Source: Triticum aestivum
Taxonomy: Eukaryota; Streptophyta; Magnoliopsida; Poales; Poaceae
Length of the DNA stretch: 64,000 nt
Assembly (NCBI RefSeq): GCF_018294505.1
Contig: NC_057794.1
Span: 195,161,201-195,225,200, forward strand
Direction of reading: 5' to 3'
Position numbers and translations under genes: made by a program. Shown here piece by piece: positions 23,232 through 35,825 of the stretch. Numbering within the stretch: the first letter of the stretch is position 1; each line of letters begins with the position of its first letter. The notes beneath the pieces were generated by a model. That model was given only the letters and a program-made list of their open reading frames with translations, made no database searches and was not told the origin of the DNA.

Positions 23232-24422
23232 GTCTATGCGTAGATGTTATATCCATGAGTAGAACACAGAGGAGTTTTGGGCGTGGGTATATACATATTG
23301 CTTGCCATCACTAGTTGATTCTTGATTCAACGGTGTTGTTGGATTAAGCGGCCCAGACCGACATTACGCGTACGCTTAGGCAAGACTGGTTCTACTGACG
23401 TGCTTCACACACAGGTGGCTAGTGAATTGGATTCAATGAACAGAGTTCTTTCTGAACATCAAAAAGCAATCACTATACCGCATTGTGGTTTTTGATGCGT
23501 AGGTAAGAACGGTTCTTGCTCAGCCCGCAGCAGCCACGTAAAACTTGCAACAACAAAGTAGAGGATGTATAACTTGTTTTTGCAGGGCATGTTGTGATGT
23601 GATATGGCCAAGACATGATGCTAAATTTTATTGTATGAGATGATCATGTTTTGTAACAGAGTTATCAGCAACTGGCAGGAGCCATATGGTTGTCCCTTTA
23701 TTGTATGAAATGCAACCGCCATGTAATTGCTTTACTTTATCACTACGCGGTAGCGATAATCGTAGAAGCCATAGTTGGCAAGATGACAATGATGCTTCGA
23801 TGGAGATCAAGGTGTCAAGCTGGTGACGATGGTGATCATGACAGTGCTTTGGAGATGGAGATCAAAGGCACAAGATGATGATGGCCATATCATATCACTT
23901 CTATTGATTGCATGTGATGTTTATCTTTTATGCATCTTATTTTGCTTAGTTTGGCGGTAGCATTATAAGATGATCTCTCACTAAATTTCAAGGTATAAGT
24001 GTTCTCCCTGAGTATGCACCATTGCTACAGTTCGTCGTGCCGAGACACCATGTGATGATCGGGTGTGATAAGCTCTATGTTCACATACAATGGGTGCAAG
24101 CCAGTTTTGCACACAAGGAATACTCGGGTTAAACTTGACAAGCCTAGCATATGCAGATATGGCCTCGGAACGCTAACACCGAAAGGTCGAGCATGAATCA
24201 TATAGTAGATATGATCAACATAGTGATGTTCACCATTGAGAGCTACTCCATCTCACGTGATGACCGGACATGGTTTAGTTGATATGGATCACGTGATCAC
24301 TTAGATGATTAGAGGGATGTCTATCTAAGTGGGAGTTCTTAAGTAATTTGATTGATTGAACATTAATTTATCATGAACTTAGTACCTGATAGTATTTTGC
24401 ATGTCTATGTTGTTGTAGATAG

Positions 24423-24688
24423 ATGGATCGTGTTGTTGTTCTGTTGAATTTGAATGTGTTCCTAGAGAAAGCTAAGTTGAAAGATGATGGTAGCAATTAC
24501 ACAGACTGGGTCTGTAACTTGAGGATTATCCTCATTGCTGCACAGAAGAATAACATCCTGGAAGCACCGCTAGGTGGCAAACCCGCTGCAGGAGCAACGC
24601 CAGATGTTGTGAACACCTCACAGAGAAAAGCTGATGACTACTCGATAGTCCAGATGTTGTGAACCGGCACTTCAACGACATTTTGAAC
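24423..24688 (+). pseudogene. gag fragment of element A (5' part)
   Basis: The N-terminus of a Copia Gag (LKDDGSNYTDW motif, then LRIIL) is encoded from ATG 24423. A stop follows DYSIVQML at 24660-24662, and coding sequence is broken at 24688 by insertion of element B. The gag sequence continues after B at 35826. The 5' leader (23232-24422) is non-coding. Confidence 0.85.
24684..24688. repeat. Target-site duplication TGAAC (left copy) of element B
   Basis: TGAAC precedes the 5' LTR of B and is repeated exactly at 35821-35825. Confidence 0.93.
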
Positions 24689-26419
24689 TGAAGGAAATAT
24701 GCCCTAGAGGCAATAATAAAGTTATTATTTATTTCCTTATATCATGATAAATGTTTATTATTCATGCTAGAATTGTATTAACCGGAAACATAATACATGT
24801 GTGAATACATAGACAAACAGATTGTCACTAGTATGCCTCTACTTGACTAGCTCGGTGATCAAAGATGGTTATGTTTCCTAACCATAGACATGAGTTGTCA
24901 TTTGATTAATGGGGTCACATCATTAGGAGAATGATGTGATTGACTTGACCCATTCTGTTAGCTTAGCGCACGACCGTTTAGTATTCTGCTATTGCTTTCT
25001 TCATGACTTATACATGGTCCTATGACTATGAGATTATGCAACTCCCGTTTACCGAGGAACACTTTGTGTGCTACCAAACGTCACAACGTAACTGGGTGAT
25101 TATAAAGGTGCTCTACAGGTGTCTCCGAAGGTACTTGTTGGGTTGGCATATTTCGAGATTAGGATTTGTCACTCCGAATATCGGAGAGGTATCTGTGGGC
25201 CCTCTCGGTAATGCACATCACTTAAGCCTTGCAAGCATTGCTACTAATGAGTTAGTCGCGGGATGATGTATTACAGAACGAGTAAAGAGGCTTGCCGGTA
25301 ACGAGATTGAACTAGGTATTGAGATACCGACGATCGAATCTCGGGCAAGTAACATATCGATGACAAAGGGAACAACGTATGTTGTTATGCGGTCTGACCG
25401 ATAAAAGATTTTCATAGAACATGTGGGAGCTAATATGAGCATCCAGGTTCCGCTATTGGTTATTGACCGGAGACATGTCTTGGTCATGTCTACATAGTTC
25501 TCGAACCCGTAGGGTCCGCACGCTTAACATTTTGATGACAGTTATATTATGAGTTTATATGTTTTGATGTACCGAAGGTTGTTCGGTGTCCCGAATGTGA
25601 TCACGGACATGACGAGGAGTCTCAAAATGGTCGAGACATGAAGATTGATACATCGGAAGCCTATGTTTGGATATCGGAAGTGTTCCGGGTGAAATCGGGA
25701 TTTTACCGGAGTACCGGGAGGTTACCGGAACCCCCCGGGGACTTAATGGGCCTTAGTGGGCCTAGGTGGAAGAGAGGAGAGGGGGCTAGGGCTGGGCCGT
25801 GCACCCTTCCCCCCAGTCTGAATAGGACAAGGAGAAGGCAGCGGCGCCCCCTTCCTTCTTCTCCTCCACTCTTTCCCCCTCCCAAGTCCTAATCCAACAA
25901 GGAAAGGGGGGAGTCCTACTCCCGGTGGGAGTAGGACTCCTCCTGGCGCGCCTCCTCCCTGGCCGGCCGCACCCCCCCTTGGTCCTTTATATAAGGGGGT
26001 AGGGGCACCCCATAGAGACAACAATTGATCGTTTGATCTTTTAGCCGTGTGCGGTGCCCCCCTCCACCATAGTCCACCTCGATATTACTGTAGCGGTGCT
26101 TAGGCGAAGCCCTGCGTCAGTAGAACATCAACATCGTCACCACGCCGTCGTGCTGACAAAACTCTCCCTCAACACTCGGCTGGATCGGAATTCGAGGGAT
26201 GTAATCAGGCTGAACGTGTGCTAAACTCGGAGGTGCCGTACGTTCTGTACATGATCGGTCCGACCGTGAAGACGTACGACTACATCAACCGTGCTGTGCT
26301 AACGCTTCCGCTTTCGGTCTACATGGGTACTTGGACAACACTCTCCCCTCTCGTTGCTATGCATCACCATGATCTTGCGTGTGCGTAGGAAAATTTTGAA
26401 ATTACTACGTTCCCCAATA
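24689..26419 (+). repeat. 5' LTR of element B
   Basis: The LTR starts TGAAGGAAATATGCCC and ends TTCCCCAATA, where the last CA has become TA. The TCACATCATT / AATGATGTGA hairpin is at 24915-24939 and a 'ctttatataaggggg' TATA-like site is at about 25984-25998. Confidence 0.92.
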
Positions 26420-26420
26420 G

Positions 26421-26435
26421 TGGCATCCGAGCAAG
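26421..26435 (+). promoter_or_regulatory. Primer-binding site of B, degenerate tRNA-Met type
   Basis: TGGCATCCGAGCAAG lies where A has TGGTATCAGAGCCAG; three positions differ, so priming would be weakened. Confidence 0.75.
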
Positions 26436-27656
26436 GTTTTATGCGTAGATGTCATATGCACGAGTAGAACACAAGTGAGTTGTGGGCGATATAAGTCATA
26501 CTTCTTACCAGCATGTCATACTTTGGTTCGGCGGTGTTGTTGGATGAAGCGGCCCGGACCCACATTACGCGTACGCTTACGCGAGACTGGTTCTACCAAC
26601 GTGTTTTGCACACAGGTGGCTGGCGGGTGTCAGTTTCTCCAACTTTAGTTGAACCGAGTGTGGCTACGCCCGGTCCTTGCGAAGGTTAAAACATCAGCAA
26701 CTGGACAAACTATCGTTGTGGTTTTGATGCGTAGGTAAGAACGGTTCTTGCTAAGCCCGTAGCAGCCACGTAAAACTTGCAACAACAAAGTAGAGGACGT
26801 CTAACTTGTTTTTGCAGGGCATGTTGTGATGTTATATGGTCAAGACATGATGCTAAATTTCATTGTATGAGATGATCATGTTTTGTAACCGAGTTATCGG
26901 CAACTGGCAGGAGCCATATGGTTGTCGCTTTATTGTATGCAATGCAATCGCCCTGTAATGCTTAACTTTATAACTAAGCGGTTGCGATTGTCGTGGAAGC
27001 ATAAGATTGGTGAGACGACAACGATGCTACGATGGAGATCAAGGTGTCGCGTAGGTGATGATGGTGATCATGACGGTGCTTTGGAGATGGAGATCACAAG
27101 CACACGATAATGATGGCCATATCATATCACTGATATTGATTGCATGTGATGTTTATCTTTTATGCATCTTATCTTGCTTTGATTGACGGTAGCATTATAA
27201 GATGACCTCTCACTAAATTTCAAGATAAAAAGTGTTCTCCCTGAGTATGCACCGTTGCCAAAGTTCGCCGTGCCCAGACACCACGTGATGATCGGGTGTG
27301 ATAAGATCTACGTCCATCTACAACGGGTGCAAGCCAGTTTTGCACACGCAGAATACTCAGGTTAAACTTGACGAGCCTAGCATATGCAAATATGGCCTCG
27401 GAACATGGAGACCGAAAGCTCGAGCTTGAATCATATAGTAGATATGATCAACATAGTGATGTTCACCATTGAAAACTACTCCATTTCACGCGATGATCGG
27501 TTATGGTTTAGTAGATTTGGATCACGTGATCACTTAGAAGATTAGAGGGATGTCTTTCTAAGTGGGAGTTCTTAAGTAATATGATTAATTGAACTTAAAT
27601 TTATCATGAACTTAGTACCTGATAGTATCTTGCTTGTCTATGTTGATTGTAGATAG

Positions 27657-30600
27657 ATGGCCCGTGCTGTTGTTCCGTTGAATTTTAATGCGTTCCTTGA
27701 GAAAGCAAAGTTGAAAGATGATGGTAGCAATTACACGGACTGGGTACGTAACTTGAGGATTATCCTCATTGCTACCCAGAAGAATTATGTCCTGGAAGCA
27801 CCACTGAGTGCCAGGCCTGCTACTGATGCAACTGACGACGTTAAGAACGTCTGGCAGAGCAAAGCTGATGACTACTCGATAGTTCAATGTGCCATGCTTT
27901 ACGGCTTAGAACCAGGACTTCAACAACGTTTTCAACAACGTTTTCAACGTCATGAAGCATATGAGATGTTCTAGGAGTTGAAGTTAATATTTCAAGCAAA
28001 TGCCCGGATTGAGAGATATGAAGTCTCCAATAAGTTCTACAGCTGCAAGATGGAGGAGAATAGTTCTGTCAGTGAACATATACTCAGAATGTCTGGGTAC
28101 CATAATCACTTGACTCAGCTGGGAGTTAATCTTCCGGTTGATAATGTCATTGACAGAGATCTTGAATCACTGCCACCAAGCTACACGAGCTTCGTGATGA
28201 ACTATAATATGCAAGGGATGGATAAGACAATTCCCGGGCTCTTCGCAATGCTAAAGGCCGCGGAGGTAGAAATCAAGAAGGAGCATCAAGTGTTGATGGT
28301 CAGTAAGACCACTAGTTTGAAGAAGGGCAAAGGGAAGAAGAAGGGGAACTTCAACAAGAACAGCAAGCAAGTTGCTGCTCAGGAGAAGAAACCCAAGTCT
28401 GGACCTAAGCCTGAGACTGAGTGCTTCTACTACAAGCAGATTGGTCACTGGAAGCGGAACTGCCCCAAGTATTTGGCGGATAAAAAGGATGGCAAGGTGA
28501 ACAAAGGTATATGTGATATACATGTTTTTGATGTGTACCTTACTAGAGCTCGCAGTAGCACTTGGGTATTTGATACTGGTTCTGTTTCTAACATTTGCAA
28601 CTCGAAACAGGGACTACGGATTAAGCGAACACTGGCAAAGGATGAGGTGACGATGCGCGTGGTAAATGGCTCCAAAGTTGATGTGATCGTGGTCGGCACG
28701 CTACCTCTACATCTACCTTCGGGATTAGTATTAGACCTAAATAATTGTTATTTGGTGCCAGCGTTGAACATGAACATTATATCTAGATCTTGTTTGATGC
28801 GAGATGGTTATTCATTTAAATCAGAGAATGATGGTTGTTCTATTTATATGAGTAATATCTTTTATGGTCATGCACCCTTGAATAGTGGTATATTTTTGAT
28901 GAATCTCGATAGTAGTGATACACATATTCATAATGTTGAAGCCAAAAGATGCAAAGTTGATAATGATAGTGCAAGTTATTTGTGGCACTGCCGTTTAGGT
29001 CATATCGGTGTAAAGCGCATGAAAAAACTCCATACTGATGGACTTTTGGAACCACTTGATTATGAATCACATGGTACTTGCGAACCGTGCCTCATGGGCA
29101 AGATGAGTAAAACGCCGTTATCCGGAACTATGGAGAGAGCAACAGATTTGTTGGAAATCATACATACAGATGTATGTGGTCCGATGAATGTTGAGGCTCG
29201 TGGCGGATATCGTTATTTTCTCACTTTCACAGATGATTTAAGCAGATATGGGTATATCTACTTGATGAAGCATAAGTCTGAAACATTTGAATAGTTCAAA
29301 GAATTCCAAAGTAAAGTTGAAAATCATCGTAACAAGAAAATAAAGTTTCTACGATCTGATCGTGGAGGAGAATATTTGAGTTACGAGTTTGGTATACATT
29401 TGAAACAATGCGGAATAGTTTCGCAGCTCATGCCACCCGAAACACCACAGCGTAATGGTGTGTACGAACGTCGTAATTGTACTTTACTAGATATGGTGCG
29501 ATCTATGATGTCTCTTATAGATTTACCTCTATCCTTTTTGGGGTTATGCTTTAGAGACAGTCGCATTCACATTAAATAGGGCACCATCGAAATCCGTTGA
29601 GACGACGCCTTACGAACTGTGGTTTGGCAAGAAACCAAAGTTGTAGTTTCTGAAAGTTTGGGGCTGCGATGCTTATGTGAAAAAGCTTCAACCTAATAAG
29701 CTCGAACCCAAATCGGAGAAATGTGGCTTCATAGGATACCCAAAGGAGACTGTTGGGTACACCTTCTATCACAGATCCGAAGGCAAGACATTCGTTGCTA
29801 AGAATGGATCCTTTCTATAGAAGGAGTTTCTCTCGAAAGAAGTGAGTGGGAGGAAAGTAGAACTTGATGAGGTAACTCTACCTGCTCCTCTATTGGAAAG
29901 TAGTTCATCATAGAAACCGGTTTCTATGACGCCTACACCAATTAGTGAGGAAGTTAATGATGATGATCATGGAACTTCGGATCAAGTTGCTACTGAACCT
30001 CATAGATCAACCAGAGTAAGATCCACACCAGAGTGGTACGGTAATCCTGTTCTGGAAGTCATGCTACTAGATCATGATGAACCTACGAACTATGAAGAAG
30101 CGATGGTGAGCCCAGATTCCGCAAAATGGCTTGAGGCCATGAAATCTGAGATGGAATCCATGTATGAGAACAAAGTGTGGACTTTGGTTGACTTGCCCGA
30201 TGATCGGCATGCAATTGAGAATAAATGGATCTTCAAGAAGAAGACTGATGCTGACAGTAATGTTACTCTCTACAAAGCTCGACTTGTTGCAAAAGGTATT
30301 CGACAAGTTCAAGGGATTGACTACGATGAGACTTTCTCACCCGTAGCGATGCTTAAGTCTGTCCGAATCATGTTAGCAATTGCCGCATTTTCTGATTATG
30401 AAATTTGGCAAATGGATGTCAAAACTGCATTCCTGAATGGATTTCTGGAAGAAGAGTTGTATATGATGCAATCGGAAGGTTTTGTCGATCCAAAGGGAGC
30501 TAACAAAGTGTGCAAGCTCCAACGATCCATTTGTGGACTGGTGCAAGCCTTTCGGAGTTGGAATAAATTCTTTGATAGTGTGATCAAAGCATTTGGTTTT

Positions 30601-31640
30601 GTACAGACTTTTGGAGAAGCCTGTATTTACAAAAAGGTGAGTGGGAGCTCTGTAGCATTTCGAATATTATATCTGGATGACATATTGTTGATTGGAAATG
30701 ATATAGAATTTCTGGATAGCATAAAGGGATACTTGAATAAGAGTTTTTCAATGAAAGACCTCGGTGAAGCTGCTTATATATTGGGCATCAAGATCTATAG
30801 AGATAGATCAAGATGCTTAATTGGACTTTCACAAAGCACATACCTTGACAAAGTTTTGAAGAAGTTCAAAATGGATCAAGCAAAGAAAGGGTTCTTTCCT
30901 ATGTTACAAGGTGTGAAGTTGAGTAAGACTCAATGCCCGACCACTGTAGAAGATACAGAGAAAATGAAAGATGTTCCCTATGCTTCAGCCATAGGCTCTA
31001 TCATGTATGCAATGCTGTGTACCAGACCTGATGTGTGCCTTGCTATAAGTCTAGCAGGGAGGTACCAAAGTAATCCAGGAGTGGATCACTGGACAGCAGT
31101 CAAGAACATCCTGAAGTACCTGAAAAGGACTAAGGATATGTTCTCGTTTATGGAGGTGACAAAGAGCTCATCGTAAATGGTTACATTGATGCAAGCTTTG
31201 ACACTGATCTGGACGATTCTAAATCGCAAACCGGATAAGTATTTACATTGAACGGTGGAGCTGTCAGTTGGTGCAGTTCCAAACAAAGCATCGTGGCGGG
31301 ATCAATGTGTGAAGCGGATTACATAGCTGCTTCAGAAGCAGCAAATGAAGGAGTCTGGATGAAGTTCATATCCGATATAGGTGTCATACCTAGTGCATCG
31401 GGTGCAATGAAAATCTTTTGTGACAATACTGGTGCAATTGCCTTGGCGAAGGAATCCAGATTCACAAGGGAACCAAGCACATCAAGAGATGCTTCAATTC
31501 CATCCGGGATTTAGTCCAGGTGGGAGACATAGCAATTTGCAAGATACATACGGATCTGAATGTTGCAGACCCGTTGACTAAGCCTCTTCCACGAGCAAAA
31601 CATGATCAGCACCAAGGCTCCATGGGTGTTAGAATCATTA
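27657..31640 (+). pseudogene. Copia gag-pol of element B, broken
   Basis: Domains appear in Copia order. Gag runs from ATG 27657, with a TAG at 27972-27974. A zinc knuckle near 28432-28473 has Tyr in place of the second Cys (codon 28441-28443). The protease motif is FDTGSV. Integrase has an HCRLGH...CEPC zinc-binding part and the D, D and E sites (HTDVCG, RSDRGGEY, VYERRN). RT lies at 30220-31170, with YLDD at 30670-30681 instead of the usual YVDD. RNase H follows in another frame, with SKQS and CDNTGA motifs. Further stops are at 29292-29294 and within 29640-29920, and there are frameshifts near 29545 and 31160. The protein cannot be made from this copy. Confidence 0.92.
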
Positions 31641-31673
31641 CTGTGTAATCTAGATTATTGACTCTAGTGCAAG

Positions 31674-31890
31674 TGGAATATGCCCTAGAGGCAATAATAA
31701 AGTTATTATTTATTTACTTATATCATGATAAATGTTTATTATTCATGCTAGAATTGTATTAACTGGAAACATAATACATGTGTGAGTACATAGACAAACA
31801 TATTGTCACTAGTATGCCTCTACTTGACTAGCTCGGTGATCAAAGATGGTTATGTTTCCTAACCGTAGACATGAGTTGTCATTTGATTAA
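31674..31890 (+). repeat. 3' LTR of element B, first part
   Basis: This begins TGGAATATGCCCTAGAGG and matches the 5' LTR up to 'tttgattaa', where the solo LTR is inserted. It resumes at 34305. Confidence 0.9.
31886..31890. repeat. Target-site duplication ATTAA (left copy) of the solo LTR
   Basis: ATTAA precedes TGTAGCGACC and is repeated at 34300-34304. Confidence 0.92.
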
Positions 31891-34299
31891 TGTAGCGACC
31901 AGACCTCAAATAGTCTGATCTCTATGCTCCGGTGTCATCCCTGGATCAGTAATGCTGACACCACACAGTACTCGGAGGATTTATAGCAGAGTAGCAATCA
32001 CACACTTATTACATCGAGTGTCTCAAAAGAGAACTTATTACAATAAATATGGCTTAAGGCCATCTAATAACGATAACAACGGAAGGCTTGGAAGATAAGT
32101 GAGTCCATCAACTCCAACGGCATCACTGAGTATAGAACCACGACCTAAAACTCCTTAATTGTCATCTGAAAAGTCTGCAACATTAACGTTGCAGCCCGGA
32201 AACGGGTCAGCACATGAAATATGCTGGCAAGGTAACACATAGAGAGTAATGGAATGCAACAGCTATACTATATGCATATTTGGCTGGTGGAAAGCTCTAT
32301 GGTTACTGTTTTTGCGTAAAGCCAATTTTTCCCTACTTCAAAGGAATAAATTTAATTACTATCATGGTGGTTGTTAAACATTGAGAATGGTTGACAGCAT
32401 CCTCAATCCCAATTAAGTAACATCATTAACCCAACAAAATTAATTTTAGAGTAACATGTTGAGATTCACAAGATAATCCAAGTACTAGATACTCAAGATG
32501 TCCATAACCAGGGACACGGCTAACCATGATTAGTTTGTTACACTCTGCAGAGGTTTGTGCACTTTTCCCCACAAGACTCGATCGCCTCCGTTGGATTTCT
32601 CGCACTACATGGTGTTTGAGAAACGGATGACCGAGACATAGTCTTTCAGAAGTGCTAGCACCTTATGATCGGGTAGACCGTACCACCTACATCCCCTACA
32701 TCTGCTAGTCTACCACTGTAAGAGTTCGCACAACCTAGTCAACTATGCCAGAGCCCATAATGGCATGTGGCTGCACACGGAAGTTTCTAGTATGAATAAT
32801 CTCATGATCCCTTTGAGCCTGGGTGGCGGTCCAAAAGAAAAACAGGCAAGTCCTGAAATCCCCAGGTGCCTCAATCCACCCAGATGTGTGTTTAGGTTGC
32901 CACCTTAGATAAACCATTAATTAACAATCTCACATCTATCATGGATATCACTCACCCAATCCACGTCTACTAGCATAGCATGGCATAATAAGCAAACGTA
33001 GAAGTAACTCCCAAAGGTTTGAAAATAAACAGGTAATAGGTACTACCTCATCTACTTCCCATCCCACAATTTATTTAGATCCTAATCATGCAATGTGTGA
33101 GGGTTGATCTAATGCAATAAAACTGGGTTGTAGAAAAGGTATGATCAAAGTGTTACTTGCCTCGCTGATGATCTGCGAAACCTAGAGATTCGAAGTAACA
33201 TGCGGCGCACTCCGGGTATTCTATCGCAGAAAAACAAACAAGCATACAATAAGTACTCATCTAATGCACGGGTAAAACTCAAATAGAAGATCTAACCAGA
33301 AAGTTCAATTTAAGAACCCTGGTTTGCAAAAAGAATCAAATCGAACGAAGCAAAAGAAGTCAAACGGCGAAAGAAAACAACTTCGTTCTAGTAATCTGGA
33401 TCTAAGTCAAATTTTACAGTAGCAAAAACATGTTTAAGTTGATTATTCGGAAAGAGGGTTTCGAGACGAAACTCCAGGCGCTTGAATCGCCTGATTCCGA
33501 TAAACGAGCGAAAAGTTATACTAAAACGAAAATCGGATCAGAAATCGCGATCAGAAAATAACCGCGGAAAATCCGACGAAAAAAGAAAAATGACGAACAT
33601 AATTTTTTTTAAACGGCACGGAAGTCGAGGCGGCGGCGAACCTCGGGCGACGAGCAGCTCCAGCGGCGGCGGCGGCTGGGGCTGGGGCTGGGGCGCGCTA
33701 GGGTTAGGGCGGTGGTGGCGGGCTGGCTCGGCTCGGGCCTCGGGCGCGCCTTATAAAGGCCTCGGCCAGCGGTGTCCTGGCCGAGTACGGCCCATAGTCG
33801 GTTTCGCGTTTTTTTTAATAATTCCGCTCGGAAGAAAAATAAAAAGAAATACTAAACGGACTCCAAAAATCCCGAAATAAATTTTCCCGGGCTTCTAGAA
33901 TCAAGCCCGAAAAAGTGAACATTTATTTGGGCCCTAAATGCAATTTTGAAAAACGCGCATTTTTCCTAAATTCAAATAAAATACCGAAAAACTCCGAAAT
34001 AAATCTTATTTGATTTTTTTATTAAATCCTAAATATTTCAATATTTTGGGAAAGTCATTTTATTCCCTCTCTCATATTTTTGTAATAGAAATAATTGATG
34101 ATAAAATAAATAAAATCAAATGATCTTGTTTACAAAATTTGAGGAAACTCAAATATGTAAATAACGAAATCCCCAACTCTCTCCGTGGGTCCTTGAGTTG
34201 CTTAGGATTTTCTAGGATCAAAACCAAAAGCAAAATAAAATATGATATGCATGATGACCTAATGTATAACATTCCAAATTGAAAATTTGGGATGTTACA
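31891..34299 (-). mobile_element. Solo LTR of a Gypsy element, inside the 3' LTR of B
   Basis: A 2409 bp sequence with TG...CA ends (TGTAGCGACC...GATGTTACA) is flanked by ATTAA on both sides and has no internal domain, no second LTR and no coding ORF. This is what is left when two LTRs recombine. Minus orientation is inferred: read that way it starts TGTAACATCCC, has a TATA-like TTTATAAG near 33756, then a GC-rich leader, and ends in GGTCGCTACA. A GC-rich, (GGC)-containing stretch is at 33630-33780. Confidence 0.9.
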
Positions 34300-34304
34300 A
34301 TTAA
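34300..34304. repeat. Target-site duplication ATTAA (right copy) of the solo LTR
   Basis: Exact repeat of 31886-31890. Confidence 0.92.
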
Positions 34305-35820
34305 CGGGGTCACATCATTAGGAGAATGATGGGATTGACTTGAGCCATTCCGTTAGCTTAGCGCACGATCGTTTAGTATTCTGCTATTGCTTTCTTCATG
34401 ACTTATACATGTTCCTATGACTATGAGATTATGCAACTTCCGTTTACCAGAGGAACACTTTGTGTGCTACCAAACGTCACAACATAACTAGGTGATTATA
34501 AAGGTGCTATACAGGTGTCTCCGAAGGTACTTGTTGTGTTGGCATATTTCGAGATTAGGATTTGTCACTTCGAATATCGGAGAGGTATCTCTAGGCCCTC
34601 TCGGTAATGCACATCACTTAAGCCTTGCAAGCATTGCTACTGAGTTAGTTGCGGGATGATGTATTACAGAACATGTAAAGAGACTTTCATGTAATGAGAT
34701 TGAACTAGGTATTGAGATACCGACGATCGAATCTCGGGCAAGTAACATACCGATGACAAAGGGAACAATGTATGTTGTTATGTGGTCTGACCGATAAAAG
34801 ATCTTCGTAGAATATGTGGGAGCCAATATGAGCATCCAGGTTCCGCTATTGGTTATTGATCGGAGACGTGTCTCGGTCATGTCTACATAGTTCTCAAACC
34901 CGTAGGGTCCGCACGCTTAACATTTCTATGACAGTTATATTATCAATTTATATGTTTTGATGTACCGAAGGTTTTTCGGAGTCTCGGATGTGATCACGGA
35001 CATGACGAGGAGTCTCAAAATGGTCGAGACATGAATATTGATATATTGGAAGCCTATGTTTGGATATCGGAAGTGTTCCGGGTGAAATCAGGATTTTACC
35101 GGAGTACCGGGAGGTTACCGGAACCCCCCGGGGACTTAATGGGCCTTAGTGGACCTAGGTGGAAGAGAGGAGAGGCGGCTAGGGCTTGGTCGTGTGCCCC
35201 TCCCCCCAGTCCGAATAGGACAAGGAGAAGGGGGCGACGCCCCCCCCCCCCCCTTCCTTCTTCTCCTCCACTCTTTCCCCCTCCCAAGTCCTAATCCAAC
35301 TAGGAAAGGGGGGAGTCCTACTCCCGGTGGGAGTAGGACTCCTCCTGGAGCGCCTCCTCCCTGGCGGCCGCACCCCCCCTTGATCCTTTATATGTGGGGG
35401 TAGGGGCACCCCATAGAGACAACAATCGATCATTTGATCTTTTAGCCGTGTGCGGTGCCCCCCTCCACCATAGTCCACCTCAATATTACTGTAGCGGTGC
35501 TTAGGCGAAGCCTTGCGTCGGTAGAACATCAACATCATCACCACGCCGTCGTGCTGATGAAACTCTCCCTCAACACTCGGCTGGATCGGAGTTCGAGGGA
35601 CGTCATCGGGTTGAACGTGTGCTAAACTCAGAGGTGCCATACGCTCGGTACTTGATCGGTCGCATCATGAAGACGTACGACTACGTCAACCGTGTTGTGC
35701 TAACGCTTCCGCTTTCGGTCTACGAGGGTACATGGACAACACTCTCCCCTCTCATTGCTATGCATCACCATGATCTTGCGTGTGCGTAGGAAAATTTTGA
35801 AATTACTACGTTCCCCAACA
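34305..35820 (+). repeat. 3' LTR of element B, second part
   Basis: The LTR resumes at 'cggggtcacatcatt' and continues to TTCCCCAACA at 35820. A run of C at about 35240-35253 replaces a shorter run in the 5' LTR. Confidence 0.92.
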
Positions 35821-35825
35821 TGAAC
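35821..35825. repeat. Target-site duplication TGAAC (right copy) of element B
   Basis: Exact repeat of 24684-24688. Coding sequence of the gag of A resumes here. Confidence 0.93.

Larger units (their letters stand above)
24689..35820 (+). mobile_element. Copia LTR retrotransposon B, nested in gag of A
   Basis: This is a member of the same family as A, inserted in the same orientation within the gag of A, with TGAAC on both sides. It has both LTRs, a worn primer-binding site, a full-length but broken gag-pol and a 3' LTR split by a solo LTR. Without the solo LTR and its duplication it is about 8.7 kb, a normal size for the BARE/Angela group. The start of the 3' LTR reads TGGAATATGCCC, about 4 bp shorter than the 5' LTR start, and the polypurine tract is shortened. 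Confidence 0.93.

Noticed and set aside
25638..26024. Plus- and minus-strand ORFs in the Copia LTR, repeated at 35031-35640
   Set aside because: They fall in the GC-rich U3/R part of the LTR, are Gly/Pro/Arg-rich and change frame between copies.
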